The notes under the pieces are model-generated. The model was not told the origin of the DNA. It saw only the letters and a program-made list of their open reading frames with translations, and did not search any database. From Petunia secreta (taxonomy: Eukaryota; Streptophyta; Magnoliopsida; Solanales; Solanaceae), in contig JARKIP010000010.1 of assembly GCA_029990175.1 (NCBI GenBank), forward strand, positions 43,704,001-43,768,000: DNA of 64,000 bases. The letters are read 5' to 3'. The translations under genes and the position numbers were made by a program. Shown here in pieces: positions 35,186-46,270 of this stretch; the stretch's first letter is position 1; every line of letters begins with the position of its first letter.

Positions 35186-35624
35186 GATTGTTGAAAATGC
35201 TTTGCATTATGCCTTCGCACTTTCTCTATTGCTTTGCCAGTTGATTGGAAGACAACTTATCAATGATATCGCGACCCGCACTTGCAAATCTGTATCATCA
35301 ATATTTGATTATTCTTTACTTTTGATTATCAGGCTTTATTAGCAGTTGCTCGCTTACCGTTTGTTAAGTCTTTACAGAATTTTGGCAATACTGCAGCAGT
35401 ATTTGGAGCATAACGTGGAACTTTTTCTTAGCAGTGAACTGGGGCAATCATTGATATGAGATAGACTCATCAACGAGGATCTGAAGAATCGCAGTCAAAC
35501 AAGCAAATTCTTACCTAATCTTTCATTCCGGATTAGGAGTCAGTTTGAATGCTTTCCTATTCGTGCATCCTTTTCTGTCAATCGTGCGAGTCTTCATATC
35601 TAAGTGTCGTTGAAATACATATGG

Positions 35625-35678
35625 CCTGATTCTCTTTCAGCTCGAGATATGTAGGCAATTCGAAAACCAGAGTTCGGC
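35625..35678 (+). repeat. Two-hairpin motif of V, copy 4
   Basis: CCTGATT, then TCTC/GAGA arms, TATGTAGGCA, then AATTC/GAGTT arms (one G-T pair) and CGGCC. It lies about 130 bases before the purine tract. Confidence 0.7.
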
Positions 35679-35794
35679 CATGTCCATAAGCCTCGCATTT
35701 CGGTCCTTGGAATCGAAGTCTTGGCTTTACCGTGACAAAATTGGTTTTCATGTCAACTTTCTTTACCCTGAAAACTCTTTCATCTTTTTCGGGT

Positions 35795-35807
35795 AAAGAG
35801 GGGCAGC
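35795..35807 (+). promoter_or_regulatory. Polypurine tract of V
   Basis: AAAGAGGGGCAGC directly before the LTR start TGTCGACACC. Confidence 0.85.
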
Positions 35808-38800
35808 TGTCGACACCTAATTTTGTCCCGATCGTGTAAATTAAAGTCTAGTTGTTCTCAATTAGAATTAATTATTTTGAAAAATTCAAAGTAATTGAGT
35901 TAAATTTAAAGGGAAAGGGCTAAATGTGTTAGACGTGGCTTTAATTTTAGCTTATGCGTGTAATTACTTCCATTTACTTAAGTATATTAAAAAGGGCTAA
36001 AATCGCTCAAAACCTAAATTCTAGCCTAGTTGCGCAACGATACATATAACATATACACAAATCATTCCCGTTTTTCCCTTCAGCCCATCAGCTTGCCCGT
36101 TTTCCCATTTCCCTTCGATCAACCCTCTTCCCCGACCTGATAACCCGCGATCCCCAAAGCTTTTTCCCCAAAACTTCTTGCAACGGTCCAAAATCAGTAC
36201 GATCTGGTCCCCCCCCCCCCCCCACGTTCCTTTCTTCACCATCTCCGTACCTAGCAAGTTGTTTCAAATCCAATCGTCCATTTCGAACTCAAGTTTCAAT
36301 CCGAGCCGCAAATAATTCAAGCGGGCAAATCATTTGGAGATAAAGGTGAAAATGGTATAATCCGAGAGGGATATACCATTTTCACCCTTGTTTTCCAAAG
36401 AAAAGGTGAAAAGCGAGTAAGGATCGTTTGGGAAATTGAAAAGCCCTAAACCCTAAGCGAGCAGGTATATAATGATATGATTCTCATTTTCTTGAGGGGT
36501 TCTGATTTTTTGAAGGGAAAGAAAGACGACTAGAATAGATAAAATATATAAGTTTTTCTCTCAATTTTGGGGATTCAGAAAAGCATTGATACTATTATTC
36601 TGGTTTCTTTTGTTTATTTATTTATCGCTTCTTCGTGGTTCGAATCGTAACCTCGGTCGGGTCGTTTTTGTTCGAGTCGCGCATTTTTTCAGATTTAAAG
36701 CCTTAGCTCGCTGCGCCGCAAGAGGTAAACGCTTTAACCTCTTATTTATATGTTTTTTTTTGGCATTTCATGATTAACTTATTAGTAGCATTTAGTTTAT
36801 GATATGTTTCTGTCAAAGTCATTTACCTGGTTTCCTGTGGTGTATAATCTGAAAACATAGTATAAAGTTCGAGTCTTTATGACAAAATGAAGTGATTGTT
36901 TCTGGGTTTCTGTTTGCATTTTATGACTAAGTGAAGTTTTTTCAAAGGCTATGTGAGTGCTATATTTTCTGTTTTCCCTTGATTGCTTAGTGTGACTGTG
37001 TTCATTGAATGTAAAATGAGCTATACTTTTATCAATGGAAGAAATGGAAAGTGATTCATAAAGGCATGCTTGAAATATTAGAAAATGAAAAGGTTTAAAC
37101 TGTTGAATCTCTGACAATTATTTTTCTTGTTCTATAACTATTTTTCAGCTCTAAAATCTAATCTTGATTTACCAAATGGCAAGGAGTCTAGTTTCCTTGG
37201 TTTCTTCTTGACTCCTTCAGTTAGTTCCTGTCTAATTATGTTTCTGCCTGGATGGTTTGCTTAGGAGTTTTTTGGAATGTGTGTGTATGTGCAGACATGT
37301 ATTCAGGTGCAGTGTGTGTGTTGTGGTGTCTTTGTGTGTGTGAGGGGGCCTGGGTTGAAGCAGGCAGTGCAGTAGATTGGTAGTGTGCATTCAGCAAGAG
37401 AAGGAGTTTGGTGAGTATGCAGGAGTAGGGAGAGGGGTATGTGATGCTGTGTTTGGTTGTATAGGTGTATGATGGATGGTTACTAGTGGTCCGGAGACAT
37501 TTCAGGGCTGGTATAGGTTCAGATGTTTTGGAGGTAGTGTAGGCTGAGAGTGGGTAGTTTTAGGAGGTGCTGAAGGAGTGTTTTGGAGCCAAGTTTGCTT
37601 GGTTCTCTAGGTTGTTGGTAGATTTGTTCCAGTTTTGGTAGCTTCAGGGAATCTGTTAAGGGTTGTGCAGTGCAAATGCATCAAAGGGGTCAGTTAGTTC
37701 TTGTCTGTTTGTCCAGAGGGCCTGGGTAGCTATTCAGGTAGTAAGAGATAAGTTGGTTTAGGAGGTTGTTTCTGGTGGCATGGAGGGTATTAGAGAGTCA
37801 GGTTGTTTCCAGGATGATGTAAGAGGTTGTAGCAGGGTGTTGTGTGGGGTTCTGTTAGGTTTGTAGTGAGGTCTGTGATTATAATGAATATCCAGGTGTT
37901 GCAGGTAATCAAGTTTGGTCCAGGAACTGATTTAGATGGGTTGTTCTTTCTGGAATTCTAAAGGGGTATTCTGGAGGCATGTGGGCTGTGAGATGATGTT
38001 GTAGTTGGTAGGATCGGGCAGTTGTTAGTAGAAGCCATAAGTTGATGAATATGTGAAGTTAGGCCTATAATTGGTCCATGTTTCTCTGTTTTCTTTCCTA
38101 CATCAATCATTATTCTTTGAAGTGGCCTGCTCATTCCAGTCTTCTTTCTATCTGTCAGCACCCTTTTCTTCATATATATTAGCTATTTTCATAGTGTCAA
38201 ATTGCTTTTCTTGTTCTTGAATGGGTGCAACATTCTATTAAAATTAGAAGGGCAGAGGGATGTTTGCTTTAGCTTGGCTTAATCTGTTATGGTTGTTACC
38301 TTTAGGCGCTGCTTAAGTCTCTCCTAGTTTTGCCGTTCCATCTCAATCAGTGCATTGTAGGTTAGAAGTGGAGTGATCTCGCTTGTCTTATTATCCTGCA
38401 TTAGAGAGTATGAAATCTCTGTTGATTGCTAATAGCTTGTTTCAAATTCATAATTCTAACTAATTTTGTGTTTATGACAATATTTTGTTCTCTCTGAATC
38501 AATGTCATTTTTCTTGTTTGAAATCTATTTTGTCAAGAGGAATAGAAGCTTAGGTTATCGATTCCCAATTCCTCTCCTGATATGTGTATTTTCTTGCATC
38601 CTATAAACTATGTAAATCAACTCTTAAGTTGAAGTAGGTTGTTTAAGTTCTTTCTTTTGGTCTTAAAATCGAAAAATGTTAATCAAAGTGATAAGCACCG
38701 AGAAATGTTGTTTTCTGTCTTGAGGTAGGCAAGTGTGATGTATAAGCTGTTGATTTTCTGAAAAATTGAAATCTGATAAAATAAGTAATAATAAAGTTCT

Positions 38801-40168
38801 ATGTAGTTGTAAAATGGAAGTCATTCTCTTTTACCTAACCTTTTTTTTTTTACTCATTTTTTTGTCACTGTTTGCGCATACTAATTCATTCTTTTCTATG
38901 TTTCTTTGATATGAAAATACAACTTTGGGACGAGTTGCTAAACTCACAAATGGGATGGCTACATGCATTGGAAGTTATTTGATCCGCTCTGCATTTTCGG
39001 GACATGATATCCCCGAAAATGTAAAAGAAAGAAAAAATGAAAATCACAAAGTCAAAGGTTCAATGATTGAGTTTGCGCTTCCGGGTTCTATCTTCTAAAC
39101 CCATCCTTCCCCGCTCCCTTAGAAAATGTATGTTGTATAGGATTTCTCCATAGACCGGATTAGTAGCCCTGTAGGATAGAAATGAAATTTGAATTGGGAA
39201 TAACTATTGTAAATCACTTAAATTATTTTTATATGAATGTTTTGTATCATTTCTTTTCGAATCGCCAATTAATTTATGGATGTTTAGAATCATTGGTCAA
39301 TTAATGAGTACAAAATCAAATTCGACTAAAAAAATCGTATCCTCGTCATAATTCGCATTTGAATTGCTTCTTTATTTATTATATTAAATATTCAATTATT
39401 TATTTATCTAATCTAATTTATTTATTTAGTTAATTAATTAAATTTTAATCCTTTATTTATTCATTTACTTAATCTAATTTATTAAATTTCAATTAATCAT
39501 TTATTTAATCAATTAAATATTCATTCATTTATTTATTTAATTAATCAATTATTACTCATTTACTCCTTTATTTAATTAAAATTGATAAGTATTCATTTAT
39601 TTAATTAAGTTATTTATTTGCTTATTTATTTATCTATTTATTCCATCAATTAATTAATCCCTTTATTATCATCCAATTATTTATCTAATATGTTTTACTT
39701 AATTATCTAATTTCATTTAACCTTTACTTATTTTATTAATTAATTAATTGATTATTATTTTATTATCTATTTAATTAATCTTAAATTGGATAATTTATTT
39801 ATCTAAGTATTGACATAATTAAAATCTTATCTTATTTATATTATTCTTATTATCCTTATATAAAATTAGCTTTATATATTTATTATCCTTAACAAATTCG
39901 TGAAAACCGCCGGATTAACCGCATTTAGCAGATTTTCGAAAGTGCTCCCGCAAGGAGCCTTCTTTCGAATTTAAAAGAACCACTTACCTAGAATCTCTGA
40001 ATTTAATTTTCTTTTAAAATAAAGATTAAATTGCACTCTTTAGTTAACTTAGGTTCCTAATAATCCTTAAATTATGTGGCGACTCCAAAGGAAACTCCTT
40101 GGAGTCCCATTTTGTTGAAATCAAATCGGTGCATACTTGTATGCATTATTTTTTGGGAGGGTTCAACA
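35808..40168 (+). mobile_element. 3' LTR of V (4361 bp)
   Basis: TGTCGACACC...GGGTTCAACA. Includes a run of 15 C (36209-36223), a 15-bp-stem hairpin (36345-36386), a 10-bp-stem hairpin (38992-39021) and a long ATTT/TTAA-rich zone (39360-39880). No gene in it; ORFs are short. Confidence 0.9.
36345..36386. repeat. Perfect inverted repeat in V 3' LTR
   Basis: GGTGAAAATGGTATA (36345-36359) and its exact reverse complement (36372-36386) around a 12-base loop. Confidence 0.95.
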
Positions 40169-40566
40169 TTGATCACACCTTGGATGGTAAGAATACCAAA
40201 ACCATTATGTTAAATTTTATGAATCATAGATTTGAGGTTCAGTGTGTTACTCATGAACTTGGAGGTAATAGGTCCCTTGACTGTTTGAGATTGCATGTAA
40301 TTGCGGCCTATTGATCTCTTTGTTTGTTCTTGTGTTGAGTGCATTTATTTGTTCAGCCATGAACTTATTGTTTCATTTGGAGACGCGAACTTTACCACTG
40401 TTATAGATGCTTGGCCCTATCATAAGAGCGTATTTTATTTGCAGCATGCACTAACCTTTGCTAAGCTAACCTACTCGTGGAGTAGCATGTTGTGGTTATG
40501 TTTGCTCTTGCTTTCAGGTCTTGATGGTGTAATTTCGAAGATAAAATCCTTTCAAGTAGGAGAGGA

Positions 40567-41219
40567 TGATGCAGTCCAAATTGAGACAAGACGTGTTCGT
40601 GAGCTTTGGAGGGCGGACAGCTTGTTCGAGGGATCAACAAGCAAGTCAGCGAGCTAAGAAGGTGGATGGGCGTTGCTAGGAAGGGAGACCGAGACCTCTT
40701 GTGCTCAACGATCACTTGGCGAGCTAAGGGAAGGCACCTAGCTGCCTTGGACGTTCTTGAGCAGAATGTTAGTGTACTGAACAAGCTACTCAACGAGTTC
40801 CAATACTCTGCATTGCATAGGTAGTCTATTTTAAAACAATGGCACTATTTTGGCCATGCATGGTCTTTTATAATTAGCCTATTTAGGGGTTTTTTTAATG
40901 ACATTATAGGCGTGTAGGGACTGATCTTATATAATCTTAAGTTGGCGTTTATTTCATTAGTTGAGAAAATAAAGAAACGGGCGTTAGTCTTTGTACAAGC
41001 TCCCTAGCTTGTTTTTATCTCCTTAAACTTAGAACTCTTGGAGGTCATCACTAGCATGATTCCATGTATGAATCAAGTCTCTTATTCTCCCTCGAATTAA
41101 TCTACAATTAGTGCGTTTGATTCATTCCTTCTTCTAATTTATGTTCTTCCTAATCATAACTTCTTGTTTGATTGCTTTAATTATATCTTTATCTTGTTTT
41201 CATAATTCCGCTTACATCA
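40567..41219 (+). mobile_element. 3' LTR of element X (unit 1)
   Basis: Aligned with 23022-23745 and 47426-48078. Followed by the CAAAC target duplication and resumed H sequence. Confidence 0.8.
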
Positions 41220-41637
41220 CAAACGCACAGTTACTTCTACAAAAATGCCTCCTCTTGTGATTTTTGGATTTTTTGTTATTTGCAAGGGTATTGTTCCATT
41301 AATTAAACAAATAAAGAGTCATATTTCTATTTTAAAAAATTTGAAAACCAATGTGTAATCTTAGCCAAGGTACTCCCATGTCAAATTTTCATTTTTATAT
41401 ATGTCTCTTATTAGTAAATTTTTTTTTTAGTTTTTATATATGTTAACATATATGTGTTTGTTCTTTGCAAATTATATATGACCTTTTGCTGCTGTAGCTC
41501 TCATATGTTTTTCTGGTGAGGTAATTCTTTCTCATGTACTTGCTATTTTTCTCTAATTATTTTTATTTTTAATTAGTACCAGTTTTGTTTTTAGCATGGG
41601 AAAATAATGTTTCCCTTCAAATGTAAAATGCTACCTT
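41220..41637 (+). other. Sequence H, right part, joined to Y integrase
   Basis: Matches 45355-45772. It then breaks after aatgctacctt, where Y coding sequence begins instead of the normal H continuation (tatacaatatt). Confidence 0.75.
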
Positions 41638-42661
41638 GCAGCGACATGATTCAGTCCGGGTCATAGTTGACAGACTAACTCAGTTCACTTCATCCTTGTG
41701 AAGACTACTGATTCAGCTCAGAGATTGGCTCGAATTTTCATTGATCAGGTAGTTAGGCTGCATGGTACTCCTGTATCTATTATCTCAGATCAAGGTTCCC
41801 AGTTTACTTCCCAGTTCTGGAAGTCTTTACATAGGGAGTTGGGGACCCAGGTGCAGCTTAGTACAACATTCCATCCTCAGACTGATGGTCAATCCGAGCA
41901 GGTTATTCATGTTTTGGAGGATATGCTGAGACCATGTGCATTAGACTTCGGGGGCCACTAAGATGATCATTTAGCATTAGCGGAGTTTTCTTATAATAAT
42001 GGCTATCGGTCCTCCATTCAGATGGCTCCATTTGAGGCCTTGTATGGCCCTAGATGCTATTCTGTTATCAGTTGGTTCGAGTCTCAAGATATTAAGGTGA
42101 TGAGTTTAAATATGGTTCTTCAGATTCTTGATGTTGTTCGTGTTATTAATGATCGTCTGCGGATCGCTCAGAGCAGGCATATTTCATACTCGAACAGGAA
42201 GAGCCGAGAGTTAGAGTTCAAAGTTGGCGACATGTTATTTTTAAAAGTGTCGCCAATGCGAGGTGTAAAGAGATTTGAAAGGAAAGGAAAGCTCAATGTC
42301 AGGTTCATCAGCCATTTCCGTATCGAGAAGCATATTGGTTAGGTGGTTTATCGACTTGATTTTTCAGCTTCTATTCCAGTTCATCCAACGTTTTATGTAT
42401 CGATGCTTCGGAGTGTATCTGGGATTCTTCGGAAGTGATTGAGGTAGATCCTACTCAGCTAGAGATGTATCTAGTCTATGAGGAATTCTAGTTGCCAGAG
42501 GTGTCCGGAAGTTTTGTTCGAAGCAAATTCAGATGGTTTGAGTGCGATGGTGTAATCATCCTCACGAGGAGGACACTTGGGAGCTTGAGTCCAGTATGCC
42601 TGAGAGGTATCCTCACCTCTTCGATGATTCAGGTTCAATTTTGATCTTTAAAGACTAAAAG
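41638..42661 (+). pseudogene. Chromovirus Y integrase with chromodomain remnant (unit 1)
   Basis: Integrase core of a Ty3/gypsy element: 'HDSVRVIVDRLTQ' (first Asp), then a 2-base frame change, 'VKTTDSAQRLARIFIDQVVR', 'SIISDQGSQFTSQFW' (second Asp) and 'TDGQSEQV' (Glu). A TAA stands at 41959, followed by 'SYNNGYRSSIQMAPFEALYG' and the GPY/F-type region 'FKVGDMLFLKVSPMRGV'. After another stop (42340) the C-terminus has chromodomain text 'HPHEEDTWELESSMPERYP'. The enzyme inserts element DNA into the chromosome, and the chromodomain guides it to chromatin. The 5' part of the element is missing. Lineage is most like Tekay/Del. Confidence 0.88.
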
Positions 42662-42812
42662 TCCTTGTTCATTTATGATTCTGTTTCCGTAATGATGTAA
42701 TGGTATCTGCTGATAGGCTAGAAGAGTTTGTTCAAATGTTCTTATAGTTGAGATCAATCGGTTCCAGACTCTAGCTTGTTTGACGATGAACGAGAGTCTA
42801 AGTGGAAGAGAA

Positions 42813-45073
42813 TGAAATGACCTTGGCTAGTCATTTCGAGAATTAGGACTCCGATTGGTATGCCGACAATTCAAAAAGCTCTGTAAGGTTCATTAGAACC
42901 TGTCTGTAGAGTTAGAATTGAATCAGACCTCATTTGGGAGGTATCAGAAGAAGGTTTCAGTTTATGCTGTCGGTAAATCTTAAAACAGGTTTTCGAGCTC
43001 GATTTTTGCGAATGAGCATCGATTCAAAATCCGAAAGCGTCGTTAGGTTCATATGGTCATTTGTAATCGGTTTGAACTTTCGAAAGTGAATTCCGAGGTC
43101 GTTCGAATAGTTTCCGCTAAAGTCCCAAAAGTTAAGAATTTGACATTTTCCCGTAGGACCACTTTCTTGTGTTTCATGGATTGGATTCAAATTCCATCTT
43201 CTCGAGCATGTCACACTAGTATTTTATGTCCTGTGTGCAAAATCTAGGGTAATTCTAAGCCTCGTAGAACCCTATTTGGACCCGAATCACAGCACCAGCA
43301 GTGCTGTTATATTTCTTGAATTAAGTCAATATTTCAATGAGTTATGGAATCGTGTAATTCCAACCAGTTGCAGGTAACTATGTGATATAGATATGTCCGC
43401 ATAATATGAACTATGAGTTGGAAAATTCATTAATGGGCCAATAAGTAAATATACATTTTAATAGTTGGCTAGTTAAATAAATACATATCATTTATTGATT
43501 TGTGTGAATGGATAGGTAATAGTTACATTTTAAGAGTTGTCTTGAAATATAAAAGTGACAAATAAAGTGGAAATTAGCGTTGAAGTAAAAAAGCAGAAGC
43601 TACGGGCTTCTCTTGGCAGTTAGAAACTAATGGAAAAGAAATCACTTTCATCCGTGAGTTTTCTTCTATAAAAGCATTATAGCTAAGGAAACTAATTTTC
43701 TGAAATTAAAGGAAAAGAGTTCAATTCAAAGGTGTCAATGTACTCCTCCTTTTTTTCATTATTAGTGTATTTTTTGTTTGGAGATAAATTAAGTAAATAT
43801 ATGAATGATAATTTAGCATTTTACTTGAATAGTGAAAATAGAGCTTGCATTCACATTCAAGTCTTAATCTTCGATTATTGAAATTGAGAATTTTAGGCTT
43901 AAACGCTATTACACTAATTTGGTTAGTTGGAAATCTAAATTGTATCAAGATACAATTTTGGATATGTATTCAGACTCGTGTGGTTACGGGTAGCGCGATT
44001 GTGAGCTCAATTTGGAGTTTGACGAGGTGGGCTCCGAGTTGACTTTTAATTTGACTTCTTAACCCCTTTTAACTTAACGTTTAGAATGTTTAATCATTAG
44101 CTTTGGTATTGATTGTATTTCGTTCGTTTAATAGAGCGAGAACGTTTGGAGCAGTTCGACTGAGAAAAGTGGTTGTTGAGTAATAAGTTGGTTCTTTAGG
44201 CTGAGGAAAGTGATAATATCCATTTGTTTGATGGCATTTAGCCTTGTGGATATTCTACCACATGTTCCTTACGTGCGTAGCTGCCGATAGATGTACTTAC
44301 TAAGCCTTAGTTTTTAATGCACTGTATCTTATATGTTATACCTTGTTGTTGGTATTGCAATGAGTATAGATGCATTGTACTCTGGTTATTATTGCATATA
44401 TCTCCTAGTAGTCTATGAGGGTCCCAGGTTTCAAGCACATGTGTCTCTATTGCATTATTATATAATCAATTCAAACCTTTATATGTATTTTTTCTGAGCT
44501 TTATGGATTTTGTCGTATTGATTATTTGTGTATGACTTGTCTCCTTGACTGCTATGACTTCTGTTTCCCTGGCTAGCATAGGTATTCTTTTGAGTTTGCT
44601 AGTTACTCCTCACTTATTGAGTCCTTATGACTCACTCCTTATTTGTTCTTGTTGTGTCTTTTGTTTCGACAGATTCTGTTCCAGGACCCAGCCAGCCTTG
44701 TCGTGACTAGGGAGAAGTATGTTCCCAGCTGTCCACGGTGAGCCAGTTTATTCTTTGATGTCGCCAGCTGTAGATATTATAGTTTTTTTTATTTTTGCTC
44801 TCTTCAGAAGATGTGTATATCTTTTGGACTTCATAGATATCTTATCTGGAAAACGCTAAACCTGTTTATTTTAGGTAGTTAGTTGTATTATTCAAACGGC
44901 TTGTATATATGTTTATCCTTGAGAGTTATCTTATGTTGTTAAGGTTACGTTCATTTTATTTTCATGGCAATTCTACGCCATTTATATCGATTCAGTCAAA
45001 AGGGTTCACCCGAAAAGTGTAGGGGAAGTGGTTTGTTGCCCGCACGGCCTAGCCCAGAATTCAGGTCGTGTCA
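42813..45073 (+). mobile_element. Y 3' LTR (unit 1)
   Basis: Preceded by the purine tract AGTGGAAGAGAA; TGAAATGACC...GTCGTGTCA; followed by gttga and H, as at 22753. It aligns to the solo LTR 20426-22752 with a deletion in the 54-bp-repeat zone. Confidence 0.9.
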
Positions 45074-45812
45074 GTTGAAGGTAGAAACCAAATGTTATAA
45101 TGTTATCCGAGGAGTTTTTAGACCATTTCCATTTTCGCTTGAATATTCTATTTTTCGATTTAATTTTCTTCGTTTGATTTTCTATTGTTAATCATTTGTG
45201 AAGCTAGATCTCACATGAAGAATTGGAAAGTCTTTTGCAACAGAGAGAGGGAAGAGAGAGAGAGGGGGGGGGGGGGGAGAGAGAGAGAGAGTGATTTCAT
45301 CTGAGGAGTTGGATGTCTTCTTAATATTTGCTTCACAGTTACTTCTACACAATTGCACGGTTACTTCTACAAAAATGATTCCTCTTGTGATTTTTCGGAC
45401 TTTTGTTATTTGCAAGGTTATTTTTTCATTAATTAAACAAATAAAGAGTCATATTTCTATTCAAAAAATATGAAAACCAACGTGAACTCTTTTTCCAGGG
45501 TACTCCGATGTCAAGTTTTTTTTTTTTTTTTTGGTATGTCTCTTATTAGCAACTTTTGTTTTAGTTTTTATATATTCTAACATATATGTGTTCGTTCTTT
45601 CAAAATTACATATAACCTTTTTCCACTGTAGCTCTCAAATGTTTTTCTGGTGAGGTAATTCTTTCTCATGTGCTTCTCTTGCTATTTTTCTCTTGCTCTT
45701 TTTATTTTTAATTAGTACCAGTTTTGTTGCTAGCATGGAAAATAATGTTTTCCTTCAAATGTAAAATGCTACCTTTATACAATATTATTGGGTAAAAACT
45801 TATCCACACCCG
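45074..45812 (+). other. Sequence H, complete copy (unit 1)
   Basis: Uninterrupted version of H, showing the empty target of X (ctacacaattgcac). Contains a GA microsatellite with a G-run insertion (45241-45291). No gene recognised. Confidence 0.7.
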
Positions 45813-46270
45813 TACTACAAGAAACAGGACTTTTTGTGGCGTCAAAAGTTGACACTAAAATTGAAAAAGTCGCCACAAAAAATATTTTCGTGGCGACTCT
45901 TGGATCGTTGGCTTTAGTCAGTGGCTAAATCTTTTTCGCGGCGACTTTTATGTATCACCACTAAATGTCTCTCTTTGGTGGCGACTTTAGCTGTCACAAT
46001 AAATGCCATAAAAGTGGTCCAAAATATAGTTGCCACAAATGAATCCCCCTTTAGTGGCAATAAAGGCCGCCACAGAAGACTTGCAGTAGCGACTATTGTC
46101 GCCACAAAGGTAATCACTTGTTGTGGAAACTAATATCACTACATATTTTATATTTTTTTAAAAAAAAATATATAAAAAAAAATTGGTAGCAGTAATATTT
46201 CTACCAATAGGGCAGAAATCCTTTAAAGCGACTCATTAATATTATAAGAAACACCAAAAAGTTAGTAATA
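45813..46270 (+). mobile_element. CACTA-like transposon end (unit 1)
   Basis: TACTACAAGAAACAGG differs by one base from the common plant CACTA terminal CACTACAAGAAA. It is followed by many short subterminal repeats GTGGCGAC/GTCGCCAC in both orientations. The other terminus was not found, so this is a fragment. Confidence 0.6.

Larger units (their letters stand above)
32020..35794 (+). other. Long 3' non-coding region of V
   Basis: Contains four copies of a two-hairpin motif (32797, 32901, 33110 and 35625), an irregular ttgcacttgcttt-rich zone (33950-34420) and a 211-bp tandem array (34424-35185). ORFs here are short and repeat-derived. Hypervariable 3' regions of this kind are known for Ogre-type elements. 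Confidence 0.7.
26207..40168 (+). mobile_element. Ogre/Tat-type Ty3/gypsy element V, 5'-truncated and lacking pol
   Basis: A partial 5' LTR (26207-27852), a primer-binding site, a 1.8-kb leader, gag (29652-31781), a long 3' non-coding region, a purine tract and a 4361-bp 3' LTR. The LTR start TGTCGACACC, the very long LTR, the PBS type and the gag architecture are typical of the Tat/Ogre lineage. Reverse transcriptase and integrase are absent between gag and the 3' region, so the element depended on relatives. It sits inside element X: X sequence resumes at 40169 (ttgatcacacc), which in the second tandem copy (47028) is continuous with upstream X sequence. Confidence 0.85.
23022..41219 (+). 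mobile_element. LTR retrotransposon X, split by element V
   Basis: LTRs at 23022-23745 and 40567-41219 share a long block of similarity. CAAAC is duplicated at 23017-23021 and 41220-41224, and the H sequence resumes on the right side. A primer-binding site follows the 5' LTR, and a purine tract (AAGTAGGAGAGGA) precedes the 3' LTR. The interior left of V holds a TTCTTGAA-rich leader and a short gag-like reading (25370-25603). The interior right of V is 40169-40566, and a longer version is at 46271-47425. Most of pol is missing. I cannot assign the lineage. Confidence 0.75.
40169..46270 (+). repeat. Tandem segmental duplication, unit 1
   Basis: Contains X interior end, X 3' LTR, H, Y integrase region, Y LTR, H and a CACTA-like end. 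It matches unit 2 from 47028 onwards at an offset of 6859-6870 bases, with few differences per line by eye. Its left edge is the end of the V LTR. Confidence 0.92.

Noticed and set aside
36450..36465. Telomere-like ccctaaaccctaa
   Set aside because: Fewer than two units, inside an LTR; chance or ordinary sequence.
40461..40793. 110-codon minus-strand ORF repeated at 47320-47652 and, in part, at 23012-23251
   Set aside because: It lies over the X LTR in all copies and changes reading with each copy. It is carried by duplication and not by coding constraint.
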